A stretch of 64,000 bases of DNA from JBLHZY01 sp047631555 (lineage in GTDB: Bacteria; Pseudomonadota; Alphaproteobacteria; Rhodobacterales; Rhodobacteraceae), in NCBI GenBank assembly GCA_047631555.1, contig JBLHZY010000001.1, positions 1,240,001 to 1,304,000 of the forward strand, in the 5' to 3' direction. A model generated the notes under the pieces. It saw only the letters and a program-made list of their open reading frames with translations, was not told where the DNA came from and searched no databases. Position numbers and translations under genes: made by a program. Positions 44,343-53,878 of the stretch are shown here, in pieces (the first letter of the stretch is position 1; each line of letters starts with the position of its first letter).

Positions 44343-45505
44343 TAGTTGTTCCCTCCCGAAGTAGATGACCGCAGCTCATTGAGCGGCAGATAAGGCACAA
44401 CGCCCTGCCCGCCTTGCGCATTTTCATCCAAAATCACTTTGTCGATATCGCCAAAAACCTGCTCCATCGTTTCCAGATAAAGCCGCTTGCGGGTCACTTC
44501 CGGCGCGTTCTTATATTCGGTCAAAACGGCGAGGAAACGGCTGGCTTCCCCTTCGGCTTCATTGACCACTTGGGCGCGATAGCCTTCGGCCTCTTCAAGG
44601 CTTTGGGCCGCTTCACCGCGCGCACCAGCAAGAACCTGGTTGGCATAAGTGTCCGCTTGGCGCTCAAGACGGTCGCGCTTTTGCTCGGCCGCTTGAACTT
44701 CGCGGAACGCATCAATCACTTCGCGCGGCGGATCGGCTTTATCAAGGTTGACCCGCACAACATTCATGCCCGCGTCATAGCTATCCAGCGTCGATTGGAT
44801 CAACGTCTGTGCATTGCTGGCAATCAAACCACGGTCCCGGTTGAGGATCGGCGCCAATTCAGAGGCGGCAATAATCTCGCGCATGGCCGATTCCGACACG
44901 GCGCGAATGGTTGTCTTTGGATCGCGCAGGTTAAACAGGAATTTCGCGGGATCAGAGATGTTCCAAACAACTTGGAAATCGATGTCCACGATGTTTTCAT
45001 CCGTGGTCAGCATCAGACCCGCTTGCGAGGAAGACGTCGTCGCGACGCCAATATCCTCGGTGCGCTCGCCGGTGACCAAAACCTTGTCATAGCTCACAAA
45101 GGGCCATGGCGCGAAATTCAGACCGGGATTGCCCAGCTGATGAAACTTGCCCAAGAACAGCTCGACCGATTGCTCCTCGGGTTTCACCGTATAGAACGAG
45201 GCAAAGGCCCAAGCCGCAACAGCCACAGCCGCCGCACCCAGCGCCATCATCTTAGGAGACATCTGCGGCGCATCACCGCCGCCACCGGGGCGCCCGGAAT
45301 TGCCGCCGCCGCGCCCGCCCATCAGAACGCGCATCTGATCGCGGCCCTTTTTCATAATCTCATCAATTTCAGGGATTTGCGGAGGCTGGTTGCCCCGGCT
45401 CGGGCCGCGATTGCCGCCCTGATTGCCGCGATCATCGCCGCCCTCATTATCGCCGCCGCCGTTGTTGCGGCCGCCGCCCCATGGTCCGCCATTATTGCTG
45501 GCCAT
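44342..45505 (-). CDS. hflK: HflK, FtsH modulator subunit
   Basis: A 387-residue partner of HflC. Typical long Gly/Asn-rich cytosolic N-terminus ('NNGGPWGGGRNNGGGDNEGG'), then a membrane span 'MALGAAAVAVAAWAFASFYT' near 95, the SPFH domain ('VKPEEQSVELFLGKFHQLGN', 'GLNFAPWPFVSYDKV', 'MLTTDENIVDIDFQVVWNIS') and a coiled coil with 'RDRLERQADTYANQVLAGAR'. It is first in the hflK-hflC pair; gor lies 73 bases upstream on the same strand. Confidence 0.96.
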   Translation of the reverse strand: MASNNGGPWGGGRNNGGGDNEGGDDRGNQGGNRGPSRGNQPPQIPEIDEIMKKGRDQMRVLMGGRGGGNSGRPGGGGDAPQMSPKMMALGAAAVAVAAWAFASFYTVKPEEQSVELFLGKFHQLGNPGLNFAPWPFVSYDKVLVTGERTEDIGVATTSSSQAGLMLTTDENIVDIDFQVVWNISDPAKFLFNLRDPKTTIRAVSESAMREIIAASELAPILNRDRGLIASNAQTLIQSTLDSYDAGMNVVRVNLDKADPPREVIDAFREVQAAEQKRDRLERQADTYANQVLAGARGEAAQSLEEAEGYRAQVVNEAEGEASRFLAVLTEYKNAPEVTRKRLYLETMEQVFGDIDKVILDENAQGGQGVVPYLPLNELRSSTSGGNN

Positions 45506-45578
45506 ATTGATGTTTTCCTCTCTCTAAGCTCACAAAGCGAGCCTTCCTCAGGATACCTGAGGCTTTAACACTGAAATT

Positions 45579-46937
45579 TCAAGCCTTACGCACAGGCTCT
45601 TTCATTAGAACGATCTCTTCGGCCATGGTCGGATGCACCGCCACAGTCGCATCGAAATCCTCTTTGGTCGCACCCATCTTGATGGCCACGCCGACAAGTT
45701 GGATCATTTCGCCCGCGCCCTGCGCAAGAATATGACACCCAAGCACTTTGCGCGTCTCGGCGCAAACAATCAGCTTAAACATCACCCGCTCGTCATTGCC
45801 GATAAAACTATGCTGCATCGGCTTGAACGCGGCAGAATAAACCTCAATCGGGCGATCATCGCGCGCCTCTTCTTCGGTTTGGCCGATTGTGCCAAATTCG
45901 GGCTGGGTAAACACAGCCGAGGGAATAAGCGCGTGATCCGGCTTGGTCGGCGCGCCCAAAAACACCGTCTGGTGAAAGGCAACCGCCTCGCGGATCGCAA
46001 CGGGGGTTAGGTTGACCCGGTCGGTGACATCGCCCACCGCATAGATTGAGGGGATATTCGTCTGGCTGTAATCGTCCACAACCACCTCGCCATTGCGGCC
46101 CAGCGCAACGCCCACATCCTCAAGCCCAAGGCCCGCCGTTGTTGGCACGCGGCCCGTGGCGTATAGCACCTGATCGAAAAGCTCTTCATGGCCATTGGTG
46201 GCTTTGACCCAGATTTTGCCATCCCGCTCTTCCATCCGCTCAACGTCGGTGCCGACATGCAGATCAACCCCGCGCGCGCGCATCGCTTCCGAGATAAGCC
46301 CGCGCGCCTCATCGTCAAACCCGCGCAGAATTTGCGCGCCGCGATAATACTGCGTGACCTTGCTGCCAAGCCCGTTAAACACGCCGGCAAATTCGCAGGC
46401 AATATAACCGCCGCCAACGATCAACAGCTTTTCGGGCAGCGCCTTGATATCGAAAATCTCGTTTGAGGTCAGCGCAAGCTCGGCCCCGGGAATATTGGCT
46501 GGAACAAACGGGCGCCCGCCCACAGCGATCAAAATATGCTTGGCCGAAATCACTTTGCCATCGGCAAGCGTGACCTCATGCGGGCCAGAAACAGTCGCGC
46601 GCTGATGAAAAATCTCAACACCGGCATTGCTCGCATTGCGATCATAAATCGCTTCCAAACGGCTTAGCTCGGCCGAAAGGCGCCCCTGAAACTTGGGCCA
46701 GTCAAACGCGCCCTCTTTGACATCCCAACCAAAGCCGCGCGCATCCGAAAAGGCATTGGCATAAGACGAGGCAAAAACCATCAGCTTTTTGGGCACACAG
46801 CCGCGGATCACGCAAGTGCCGCCCATGCGAAACTCTTCCGCCAAAGCAACCTTCGCGCCGCCCGCCGCCGTTATCCGCGCCGCACGCACACCGCCAGAGC
46901 CGCCGCCAATTACAAAAAGATCATAGTCAAACGACAT
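45579..46937 (-). CDS. gor: Glutathione-disulfide reductase
   Basis: A 452-residue FAD flavoprotein that reduces GSSG with NADPH. Seen: FAD site 'DLFVIGGGSGGVRAARITAA', redox disulfide 'GGTCVIRGCVPKKLM', the second Gly-rich motif 'LLIVGGGYIACEFAGVFNGL', 'IYAVGDVTDRVNLTPVA' and the dimer-interface His motif 'VAVHPTMAEEIVLM'. The NADP-binding Arg pair of the family appears as 'YYRGAQILRGFD', close to the usual form. Full length. The rpiA stop is 44 bases upstream, so rpiA and gor likely share a transcript. Confidence 0.95.
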   Translation of the reverse strand: MSFDYDLFVIGGGSGGVRAARITAAGGAKVALAEEFRMGGTCVIRGCVPKKLMVFASSYANAFSDARGFGWDVKEGAFDWPKFQGRLSAELSRLEAIYDRNASNAGVEIFHQRATVSGPHEVTLADGKVISAKHILIAVGGRPFVPANIPGAELALTSNEIFDIKALPEKLLIVGGGYIACEFAGVFNGLGSKVTQYYRGAQILRGFDDEARGLISEAMRARGVDLHVGTDVERMEERDGKIWVKATNGHEELFDQVLYATGRVPTTAGLGLEDVGVALGRNGEVVVDDYSQTNIPSIYAVGDVTDRVNLTPVAIREAVAFHQTVFLGAPTKPDHALIPSAVFTQPEFGTIGQTEEEARDDRPIEVYSAAFKPMQHSFIGNDERVMFKLIVCAETRKVLGCHILAQGAGEMIQLVGVAIKMGATKEDFDATVAVHPTMAEEIVLMKEPVRKA

Positions 46938-46981
46938 TGCGCTGCCTTTATTTTAGAGCCGTGGGGGAAGTGAAAGCGCGC

Positions 46982-47767
46982 CTAAGAGATATCCGAGAAC
47001 ATATTGTCGCTGTCGACAAACTCGATCTTATCTTCTTCGCTCGTGCCCGCATTGATATCGCGGGTCTCAACGCGCCCATCCCCATGACCAATGATAACCA
47101 CATCACAGATATCCACGAAGAGCCCGTTTTCAACCACACCAGGCACCTGATTAAGCACGAGCGCCAATTGGCGGGCATTGCCGATCCGCTTGAGATGCAA
47201 ATCAATGATGTGATTGCCCTCGTCCGTGACATAGGGCGCATCGCCGTTCATCCGCAGGGTCGTTGTGTGACCCATCACATCCATCGAGGTCAGAACCTCC
47301 TCAACAAGCGCCTTGGTCGTCTGCCAGCCAAAGGGGATCACCTCGACAGGCAAAGGAAACGCGCCCAGCGCATCAACCTGCTTGGAGATATCCGTAATCA
47401 CGATCATCCGGTCCGAGGCGGTCGCAACGATCTTTTCCTGCAACAGCGCCCCGCCGCCGCCCTTAATCAGGTTCAGCTCGGGATCAAACTCATCCGCGCC
47501 ATCAATCGTCAGATCAAGCCAGCGCGCCTCATCCAGCGAGATAACCTTGATGCCCTGCTGGCGGGCCAGCTCTGCGGTGCGGCTCGAGGTTGGAACCCCG
47601 GTGATGTTCAGCCCCTCATCGCGCACCCGCTCGCCCAAACAGCGCACCATCCAAGCGGCCGTGGATCCGGTTCCAAGGCCAAGCTTCATACCATCCTCAA
47701 TAAACTCCATGGCGCGTTTGGCGGCCACGAATTTGGCGGTATCAATGGGGGACAAGTTTTCAGACAT
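46982..47767 (-). CDS. rpiA: Ribose-5-phosphate isomerase A
   Basis: A 261-residue pentose-phosphate enzyme (ribose-5-P to ribulose-5-P). The start is ATG 47767 with GGAGA before it; the longer frame upstream is Arg/Gly-rich and unlike family members. Motifs: 'KLGLGTGSTAAWMVRCLGE' (phosphate loop), 'DLTIDGADEFDPELNLIKGG' with catalytic Asp, 'GGALLQEKIVATASDRMI' and 'RMNGDAPYVTDEGNHIIDL'. Followed by gor on the same strand, consistent with NADPH supply and use. Confidence 0.96.
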   Translation of the reverse strand: MSENLSPIDTAKFVAAKRAMEFIEDGMKLGLGTGSTAAWMVRCLGERVRDEGLNITGVPTSSRTAELARQQGIKVISLDEARWLDLTIDGADEFDPELNLIKGGGGALLQEKIVATASDRMIVITDISKQVDALGAFPLPVEVIPFGWQTTKALVEEVLTSMDVMGHTTTLRMNGDAPYVTDEGNHIIDLHLKRIGNARQLALVLNQVPGVVENGLFVDICDVVIIGHGDGRVETRDINAGTSEEDKIEFVDSDNMFSDIS

Positions 47768-48005
47768 GGGCAGATCTCCGCTGAGCTTTGCGCTGGTTAT
47801 AGGCAAAGACGCGCGCCCACGTAAGGGCGAATTGCCCTGCCCGCCCCGCTTTTCGCGCCAAAACCGCGCCCCTTGCGGCCAAGTCGCCGCCCCTTGGCGC
47901 AAATCACCGCCCTTTTGAAATTTTCAACCTTTCGCCCTACATAAGGGTCAGGCTAAACCGACAGCCAAATCAAAGGCGCTCATCTCGGGCCATAAAGGGA
48001 TCAAA

Positions 48006-48371
48006 ATGAGCAAACTGCTCTTTCTATCAGCGGGCTGGATCGCCGTGGCGCTTGGGGTGATCGGCATCGCGCTGCCGCTTCTGCCCACCACGCCGTTTTT
48101 GCTGCTGGCGGCGATCTGCTTTGGCAAAGGCAGCCCGGCGGCGCGCGCTTGGCTTGTCGATCACGCGCACCTTGGCCCGCCGATCAAGCGCTGGGAAGAA
48201 AGCGGCGCGATCAATAAGCGCACGAAAATCATCTCCGTGGGCTTTATGTTAGCGGCCTTTTCGCTCAGCCTCGCAATGGGCCTCAAACCGATCCTGCTGA
48301 TCATCCAAGCTCTCTGCCTTGGCGGGGCCGCGACCTTTATCCTGACCCGGCCAAACGGCGATCAGCCCTAA
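48006..48371 (+). CDS. YbaN/DUF454 inner-membrane protein
   Basis: A 121-residue protein with three to four membrane spans and the DUF454 N-terminus 'GWIAVALGVIGIALPLLPTT', including the conserved PLLPTTPFLLLAA run, then 'CFGKGSPAARAWLVDH', 'HLGPPIKRWEESGAI' and 'KRTKIISVGFM'. The family is widespread; its function is undefined. AAGGGA lies five bases before the ATG. It converges on thiN with a four-base overlap. Confidence 0.93.
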   Translation: MSKLLFLSAGWIAVALGVIGIALPLLPTTPFLLLAAICFGKGSPAARAWLVDHAHLGPPIKRWEESGAINKRTKIISVGFMLAAFSLSLAMGLKPILLIIQALCLGGAATFILTRPNGDQP

Positions 48372-49039
48372 GCGCGGGTTAAAGCCTCCATCGCTGCCCC
48401 AAGCGCCGCGCGCTCTAGAATAACAATCATCCCGGCCTGCGCGAATTCAAGCTCAACCGGCCCGGTCGCCTCGTTCGATGTGCCAATGCGCGCGTCCGGC
48501 GCAAATTCAAGCCCGCAAATCGGCCAGCGCAACCCCGCGCCCTGCCCGCTCACCGCCCCCATAGGGAATAAAGAGACCCGCGCGCCCTTGGCCAAATCAA
48601 TAGCGTATCGCCGCCCCGCCTGCGCATGAAACGCCACATCTTCCTCGCCAATCAGGATCACATCGCGCGGACAACGCACAATCGCATTAAACGCAGCAAG
48701 CATATGATCGACCCGCGCCCCCAAAAACCCGAGCCCCAAAATCAAAGGCGCATCGACAGTCCGCAAGCATTTCTCAAAATCCGTGCTGTCCTGTTCGGAT
48801 ATCTCGAAAAGCCGCGTCTCTGGAATTGCCGCCAAAGCGCCCCTATCTATAGAGTCGAAATCGCCAATGACCGCCGCAGGCATATGCCCGGCTGCCAAAG
48901 CAACGCCCGCCCCGCCATCTGCGGCGATCAAATGGGGCGCCAGCGTTAGGCATTCGGCAAGGTCTGCTGCCTTAGACTGCCCAGCGCCCAAAAGGGTAAC
49001 ATTGTTCTCAAACGTGAAATTTGGCTCGAAATCGCCCAT
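48368..49039 (-). CDS. thiN: Thiamine diphosphokinase
   Basis: A 223-residue enzyme that makes thiamine diphosphate from thiamine and ATP. Signature 'LIAADGGAGVALAAGHMPAA' followed by 'VIGDFDSID', then 'EQDSTDFEKCLR' and 'LGFLGARVDHMLAAFNAIVR', the TPK catalytic core. The C-terminal beta domain has 'GARVSLFPMGAVSGQGAGL'. I use ATG 49039 (GGAG eight bases upstream); the frame allows ATG 49078. No TPP riboswitch is visible in the short gap to the divergent 49174 gene. Confidence 0.9.
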   Translation of the reverse strand: MGDFEPNFTFENNVTLLGAGQSKAADLAECLTLAPHLIAADGGAGVALAAGHMPAAVIGDFDSIDRGALAAIPETRLFEISEQDSTDFEKCLRTVDAPLILGLGFLGARVDHMLAAFNAIVRCPRDVILIGEEDVAFHAQAGRRYAIDLAKGARVSLFPMGAVSGQGAGLRWPICGLEFAPDARIGTSNEATGPVELEFAQAGMIVILERAALGAAMEALTRA

Positions 49040-49173
49040 TATTGTCTCCAATTTGGAAACGCGCCACATTTCAGACACGAAATAATACCGCTATTTCCGC
49101 GGTTCTGTTCTTATTTGCGAACCAACACATGGTAAACACAGTGTTGCTGGATCGGGGGAGAAAGCGAAAAGAC

Positions 49174-51561
49174 ATGGTAGGCACGAGCAAAATCCTAACG
49201 GTCTCCTATGGTACATTCTCATGTACGCTGGAGGGATTCGACGAACCGTTCTCGACGATGAAGTCGATCTCGGAGTATTTCCGCGATCTCGCGGCAGAGG
49301 ACCGTTATTTTGGCGCGGAACCGCCAACACCGGACGCAGACATGCTGCACCGGATCGCAGAACATGAGATTAAACGCCGCGTTGAAGCGCGCGTGAATGA
49401 AAATTCTGTGACCCTGCGCCAGGTCGAAGATGAAGAAGGCACCACAGGCAATGCCTCCTCTTCGCCGCGCAAAGTCACCCTTGGAGTGGCCGATACAACC
49501 GCCACAGCATCCCTAGACGATGAAGCCCAATCCATTGAGAAAAAAGCCGAAAAAGCTGATGAAATCGCGCAAGACGCTGCAGTTATGCCTGCCGCTGATC
49601 CGATTGAAGAGCCCGCCCCAATCCTTCGCGCCGTAGAAGAGGCGCCCTTTGAGGCGGCTGAAGTTTCTGCGCGCATTGAAGAAGAGGTCGCTCAAGAAGC
49701 GCAAACTGAAGCGCCCGCAGCCCCGGTTAAGAATGAGGCCGAGATCCTCTCTGGCGATTCGATTGCCGCCAAGCTTTCGCGCATCCGTGCGGTTGTTTCG
49801 GGCGATGCTCCTGAGGGCGCATATTCCGAAGATCAACATGCGGACGAAAGCTTTGCACCCGCTGCATTGAACGCAATGTTTGACGATGAGGATGAGGCCG
49901 ACGCGCTTGAAACCGCGCCTGTTGCTGAAGCCGAATTTGAAGATGAGGCCGAATCAATTGAGGCAGAGGTCGCTGAAGTGGCCGAAGTCGAAGCTGATGT
50001 TGAGGCTGTTGCTGAGGTTGAAGCCGAGGTTGAAGCTGAAATCGAGGCGACCGACGTTGAGGCCATCCAAGAGGAAGCCGCCGAAGCCGAAGTCACCGCG
50101 ATCGAAGAAGTCGAAGCCGACGCTGAAATCGATACAGAGGCCGAAGATACAATCGCCCTCTCCGCCATCACATCCCAACTGGCCGCAGATATTTCTGAGC
50201 GCCAATCGGATGCCGATAGCCTCGCTTACGAAGACGAAGACACAAGCGACGATATCTCGATCTCGGCATTGATCGGCTCCATGTCCGAGCCTGAAGCGAT
50301 TGAAGAGGCCGCCGAAGAAGACGCCGCGCCAGAAGCACAAGCCGAAGCAGAGCAAGAAGAAGAGGCCCCGCGCCTCGATGCATCCCGCCGCGCCCGCGCC
50401 CGTGTGATCAAAATGCGCAAAGCTGATTTTGAAGCGGAATTCAACGCGGAAGCCGCCGCAAAAGAAGCGCAGGAAGATGAAGCCATTGAGGCCGCCGCGC
50501 CCGAAATGATCGCCGATGAAGAAGACGCAGATAACGAAGCCGAAACTGCCGATATTGATCTGGGCGATACAAGCCTTTCGCAAGACGATGAAGCCGCGCT
50601 TTTGGCTGAACTTGCGGCCGTAAGCGGCGAAGAAGGAGAGGTTTCTTCCGATCTCGCCGAGAATGCGCAAACAGATGACGACGCACTTGCCGCCATCACA
50701 AGCGCAATGGCCCCGGCCAGCGAAGACGAAGCAACTGATGAGGCTGAGGCCGAAGCAGACGCCGAAGTTGATGCCGAAGCGCTCGCAAAAGAACTGCGCC
50801 GTGCGCGCCTTGAAGCGGCCCCCGTTGAAGATGATGCGGCTGTTTCGCGCCTGATGGCCGAAACCGATCGCGAATTCTCCAATTCCGAAGGGTCACGCCG
50901 CCGCAATGCAATCCAGCACCTTAAAGCCGCTGTTCTTGCAAACCGCTCAGATGATGATCAAGAGCAAGACGAAGAAGAGGTCGTGCGCTCACGCTTTCGC
51001 GACGATCTTAATCGCGTCGTAAAACCAAGCCGCCCCTCCGCTTCTGGCGAAGGTCGCGGTGCAGCGCGCCGTCTTGCGCCGCTGATGCTGGTCTCTGAGC
51101 AACGTATCGATGTGCCGACGGAAACTGCCCCAATCGCAGCCGAAGCCACACCCGTTCGTCCGCGCCGTATCTCGACAAGCAATCTCGCTCTGCGCGCTGA
51201 TGCGGAAGACGAAAGCTTTGATCTTACAGCAGAAAATGACGATGCCCAAACATCCGGCAACATCTTTGAGGAGAGCACCTCCTTTGCAGATTACGCCGAA
51301 ACCGTTGGCGCATCTGAGTTGACAGATCTGCTCGAAGCTGCTGCGGCCTATACTGCCTTCGTTGAAGGGCGCCCGCATTTCTCGCGGCCGCAAATCATGC
51401 GCGCAGTTGCAGAGGTTGAGGCCGACAATGGCTTTAGCCGCGAAGATGGTCTGCGCTCTTTTGGCCAACTTCTGCGCCAAGGCAAAATCCAAAAGCTTAA
51501 GCGTGGCCAGTTCACGATTTCGCAAGATACCCGCTTCAAACCAGAAGCAAAGCGCGCCTAA
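49174..51561 (+). CDS. Very acidic Glu/Ala-rich protein with conserved ends
   Basis: A ~795-residue protein. The N-terminus ('KILTVSYGTFSCTLEGFDEP', 'KSISEYFRDLAAEDRYFGAE', 'MLHRIAEHEIKRRVEAR') and the C-terminus ('DLLEAAAAYTAFVEGRPHFS', 'FGQLLRQGKIQKLKRGQFTI') look folded and recall a roseobacter-conserved protein. Residues ~90-600 are a low-complexity Glu/Ala/Asp region with repeated EAE/EVEAE units, predicted disordered and strongly negative. Short basic patches ('ASRRARARVIKMRK', 'SRFRDDLNRVVKPSR') interrupt it. The C-terminal block resembles a small winged-helix-like fold. No signal or membrane span. Function unknown. ATG 49174 is chosen because conserved sequence starts there. A strong terminator follows. 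Confidence 0.82.
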   Translation: MVGTSKILTVSYGTFSCTLEGFDEPFSTMKSISEYFRDLAAEDRYFGAEPPTPDADMLHRIAEHEIKRRVEARVNENSVTLRQVEDEEGTTGNASSSPRKVTLGVADTTATASLDDEAQSIEKKAEKADEIAQDAAVMPAADPIEEPAPILRAVEEAPFEAAEVSARIEEEVAQEAQTEAPAAPVKNEAEILSGDSIAAKLSRIRAVVSGDAPEGAYSEDQHADESFAPAALNAMFDDEDEADALETAPVAEAEFEDEAESIEAEVAEVAEVEADVEAVAEVEAEVEAEIEATDVEAIQEEAAEAEVTAIEEVEADAEIDTEAEDTIALSAITSQLAADISERQSDADSLAYEDEDTSDDISISALIGSMSEPEAIEEAAEEDAAPEAQAEAEQEEEAPRLDASRRARARVIKMRKADFEAEFNAEAAAKEAQEDEAIEAAAPEMIADEEDADNEAETADIDLGDTSLSQDDEAALLAELAAVSGEEGEVSSDLAENAQTDDDALAAITSAMAPASEDEATDEAEAEADAEVDAEALAKELRRARLEAAPVEDDAAVSRLMAETDREFSNSEGSRRRNAIQHLKAAVLANRSDDDQEQDEEEVVRSRFRDDLNRVVKPSRPSASGEGRGAARRLAPLMLVSEQRIDVPTETAPIAAEATPVRPRRISTSNLALRADAEDESFDLTAENDDAQTSGNIFEESTSFADYAETVGASELTDLLEAAAAYTAFVEGRPHFSRPQIMRAVAEVEADNGFSREDGLRSFGQLLRQGKIQKLKRGQFTISQDTRFKPEAKRA

Positions 51562-51608
51562 ACCCCGCGCCGATAATTCCCCAGTGCACCTGTTATGTGG
51601 CACAAATA

Positions 51609-51650
51609 AGGGCGAGAAGAGTGGCAGCTCTTCTCGCCCTCTTTCTTTGG
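51609..51650 (+). terminator. Intrinsic terminator of the acidic-protein gene
   Basis: A perfect 13-pair stem AGGGCGAGAAGAG / CTCTTCTCGCCCT with a six-base loop, then CTTTCTTT, ~48 bases after the stop. Confidence 0.9.
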
Positions 51651-51679
51651 CGACACCGATCTAAGCGATTGAAAACGCG

Positions 51680-51922
51680 CTACTTATCGCCCTTGTCTGC
51701 ATCCGGATCGGCCTGACCAATCCCGCGAAACACGGACTTCAAAGGAAAGACCCAAAGCACCCCAAGCCCAACAAAAACGCCAAGCTCAATCAAAAAACTG
51801 GGCCGCCCGAACTGCGCATTGATCCACGCCGCAATAACCACAGCAAGGACGATATAAATCGGCAATCCAACCAGCAGGATCAAAACCGAAAGACGGCGGC
51901 GGGCTTTATAGGAAAGGGCCAT
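51680..51922 (-). CDS. DUF2842 small membrane protein
   Basis: An 80-residue protein with two membrane spans ('LSVLILLVGLPIYIVLAVVI' and 'LIELGVFVGLGVLWVFPLKS') and a charged tail. The KARRRLSVLILLVGLP-x-Y and WVFPLKSVFRGIGQ pattern matches DUF2842, found in alphaproteobacteria, often beside purA. Its ATG overlaps the purA stop (TGATG), so it is coupled to purA. Function unknown. Confidence 0.88.
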   Translation of the reverse strand: MALSYKARRRLSVLILLVGLPIYIVLAVVIAAWINAQFGRPSFLIELGVFVGLGVLWVFPLKSVFRGIGQADPDADKGDK

Positions 51923-53214
51923 CAGTCTTCAAACGGATCGGTTACGAGGATCGTATCTTCGCGCTCTGGTGAGGTCGACAAAAGCGCCACCGGGCACTCG
52001 ATCAACTCTTCCACGCGGCGCACATATTTGATCGCCTCAGCCGGCAAATCGGCCCAGCTGCGCGCGCCTTCAGTGCTTTGCGACCAGCCCGGCATTTCCT
52101 CATAAATCGGCGTGCAACGCGCCTGATGATCCGCCGCCGTTGGCAGATAATCGATCCGCTCACCGTCCAACATATAGCCGGTGCAAATCTTCAGCGTCTC
52201 AAACCCGTCGAGCACATCAAGCTTGGTAAAAGCGATCCCGTTGACGCCGCTTGTCGCACAAGTCTGGCGCACGAGAGCCGCATCAAACCAGCCACACCGC
52301 CGCTTGCGCCCGGTCACCGTGCCAAATTCATGGCCCCGCTCGCCAAGGCGCTGCCCGTCCGCATCATTAAGCTCGGCCGGGAACGGCCCTTCGCCAACGC
52401 GCGTCGTGTAAGCCTTTACAATCCCAAGCACAAAATCAATCGAGCCAGGGCCGATGCCTGTCCCGGTTGACGCTTGGCCCGCAATCACATTGGAGGAGGT
52501 CACGAAGGGATAGGTGCCAAAATCAATGTCCAAAAGCGCGCCCTGCGCCCCTTCAAACAGGATGCGTTTTCCGGCTTTTCGCTTTTCGTTCAAGACCTTC
52601 CAAACGGGGGCTGCATATTCCAAAACGCTTGGCGCGATCTCGCGCAGCTGCGCAATCAGCGCATCGCGATCAATCGGCTCCAGCCCAAGACCGCGGCGCA
52701 GCGCATCATGATGCACAAGGGCGCGATCCACCCGCAACTCAAGCGTCGCCGGATCGGCCAGATCAGCCACGCGAATTGCGCGCCGCCCGACCTTATCCTC
52801 ATAAGCAGGCCCAATGCCGCGCCCGGTCGTGCCGATTTTGGCGACCGAATTTTGGCTCTCGCGGGCGCGATCCAGCTCGCCGTGAATTGGCAGGATCAGC
52901 GGTGTATTTTCCGCAATCATCAGAGTTTCAGGGTTGATCGTAACCCCTTGGCTGCGCAGCAGGGCGATCTCTTTGACCAAATGCCAAGGATCAAGCACAA
53001 CCCCGTTGCCAATCACCGAAAGCTTGCCGCCGCGCACAATGCCCGATGGCAAAAGCGACAGCTTATAAACAACCCCATCAATCACCAAAGTATGGCCCGC
53101 GTTATGCCCGCCCTGAAAGCGCGCGATCACATCAGCGCGCTCAGAAAGCCAGTCAACGATCTTGCCTTTTCCCTCGTCGCCCCATTGGGCGCCGACAACG
53201 ACGACATTAGCCAT
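51922..53214 (-). CDS. purA: Adenylosuccinate synthetase
   Basis: A 430-residue GTP-dependent enzyme of AMP synthesis (IMP + Asp). N-terminal 'VVVGAQWGDEGKGKIVDWLS' with the catalytic Asp and phosphate loop, 'GGHNAGHTLVIDG' with the catalytic His, 'IGTTGRGIGPAYEDKVGRRA', 'FEGAQGALLDIDFGTYPFVT' and 'VTGRKRRCGWFDAALVR'. Ends 'TSPEREDTILVTDPF'. Normal length. It diverges from secG with a 243-base gap. Confidence 0.97.
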   Translation of the reverse strand: MANVVVVGAQWGDEGKGKIVDWLSERADVIARFQGGHNAGHTLVIDGVVYKLSLLPSGIVRGGKLSVIGNGVVLDPWHLVKEIALLRSQGVTINPETLMIAENTPLILPIHGELDRARESQNSVAKIGTTGRGIGPAYEDKVGRRAIRVADLADPATLELRVDRALVHHDALRRGLGLEPIDRDALIAQLREIAPSVLEYAAPVWKVLNEKRKAGKRILFEGAQGALLDIDFGTYPFVTSSNVIAGQASTGTGIGPGSIDFVLGIVKAYTTRVGEGPFPAELNDADGQRLGERGHEFGTVTGRKRRCGWFDAALVRQTCATSGVNGIAFTKLDVLDGFETLKICTGYMLDGERIDYLPTAADHQARCTPIYEEMPGWSQSTEGARSWADLPAEAIKYVRRVEELIECPVALLSTSPEREDTILVTDPFED

Positions 53215-53457
53215 GGTATTTCCTCTTTTGGTGAGAACCCGCGCCCGTATATCCGGCGATGCCCCCGCTTGAAACCGCTAATTTGGCCAAAGCCGCAGTT
53301 CGTCAAAACGAATTGTCGCTTGCCGCCTCGTTCAGCCCCGAGAACTGCCCAAAATCCGTCAAATCGCCCTCAAACGGGCATCAATCCGCGCGCCAAGGGG
53401 TTGCGGGGCGCGCCAGTTCTGCCTAGATACCCAAATCGAACAACCGAAGGCGCGCCC

Positions 53458-53817
53458 ATGGAAAATGTCATCCTCGTAATCCACCTGATCCTCGCTCTAT
53501 GCCTGATCGGCGTGGTGCTTTTGCAGCGATCCGAGGGCGGCGGGCTTGGTATGGGCGGCGGCGGCGGCGCGGGCGGCGCTATGACGGGGCGAGCTGCGGC
53601 AACGGCTTTGGGCAAGCTTACATGGCTCTTTGCAATCGCGTTTATCTGCACATCCATCGCTCTGACGGTTGTTGCTGCGCGCGACTCTCGCATCGAATCA
53701 GTTGTGGATCGGGTGGGCGATGCGCCTGCGACGACGCAAGACGCCGTGCCAGCTGGGGATGCGCTTTTGCCCCCGACGGCCGAAGAGGGCAACCTAACGC
53801 CACCACGCGCCGATTAA
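53458..53817 (+). CDS. secG: Preprotein translocase subunit SecG
   Basis: A 119-residue inner-membrane protein of the SecYEG channel. First span 'VILVIHLILALCLIGVVLL', the signature 'QRSEGGGLGMGGGGG' loop and 'GRAAATALGKLTWLFAIAFI', then a second span and a charged, disordered C-terminal tail. Start ATG 53458 with GAAGG seven bases before. pyrG follows after 167 bases, the usual alphaproteobacterial order, but a hairpin and a candidate promoter separate them. Confidence 0.95.
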   Translation: MENVILVIHLILALCLIGVVLLQRSEGGGLGMGGGGGAGGAMTGRAAATALGKLTWLFAIAFICTSIALTVVAARDSRIESVVDRVGDAPATTQDAVPAGDALLPPTAEEGNLTPPRAD

Positions 53818-53843
53818 GCGCCAAACTACTACAAATTGGATAC

Positions 53844-53863
53844 CTGAGGGTTAATACCCTCAG
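53844..53863 (+). terminator. Hairpin after secG (possible weak terminator)
   Basis: Perfect stem CTGAGGG / CCCTCAG with loop TTAATA, 27 bases after secG, but no proper T-run follows, so termination is doubtful. Confidence 0.4.
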
Positions 53864-53878
53864 CATCTAGAGGTTTGG

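Noticed and set aside
49040..49173. TPP riboswitch for thiN
   Set aside because: The conserved CTGAGA and ACCTGA elements are absent from the leader.
49833..50906. Minus-strand Ser/Ala-rich frames (up to 238 codons) within the acidic gene
   Set aside because: They mirror the Glu/Ala repeat codons of the real gene (GAA/GCC read backward as TTC/GGC or Ser/Ala) and have no ribosome site.
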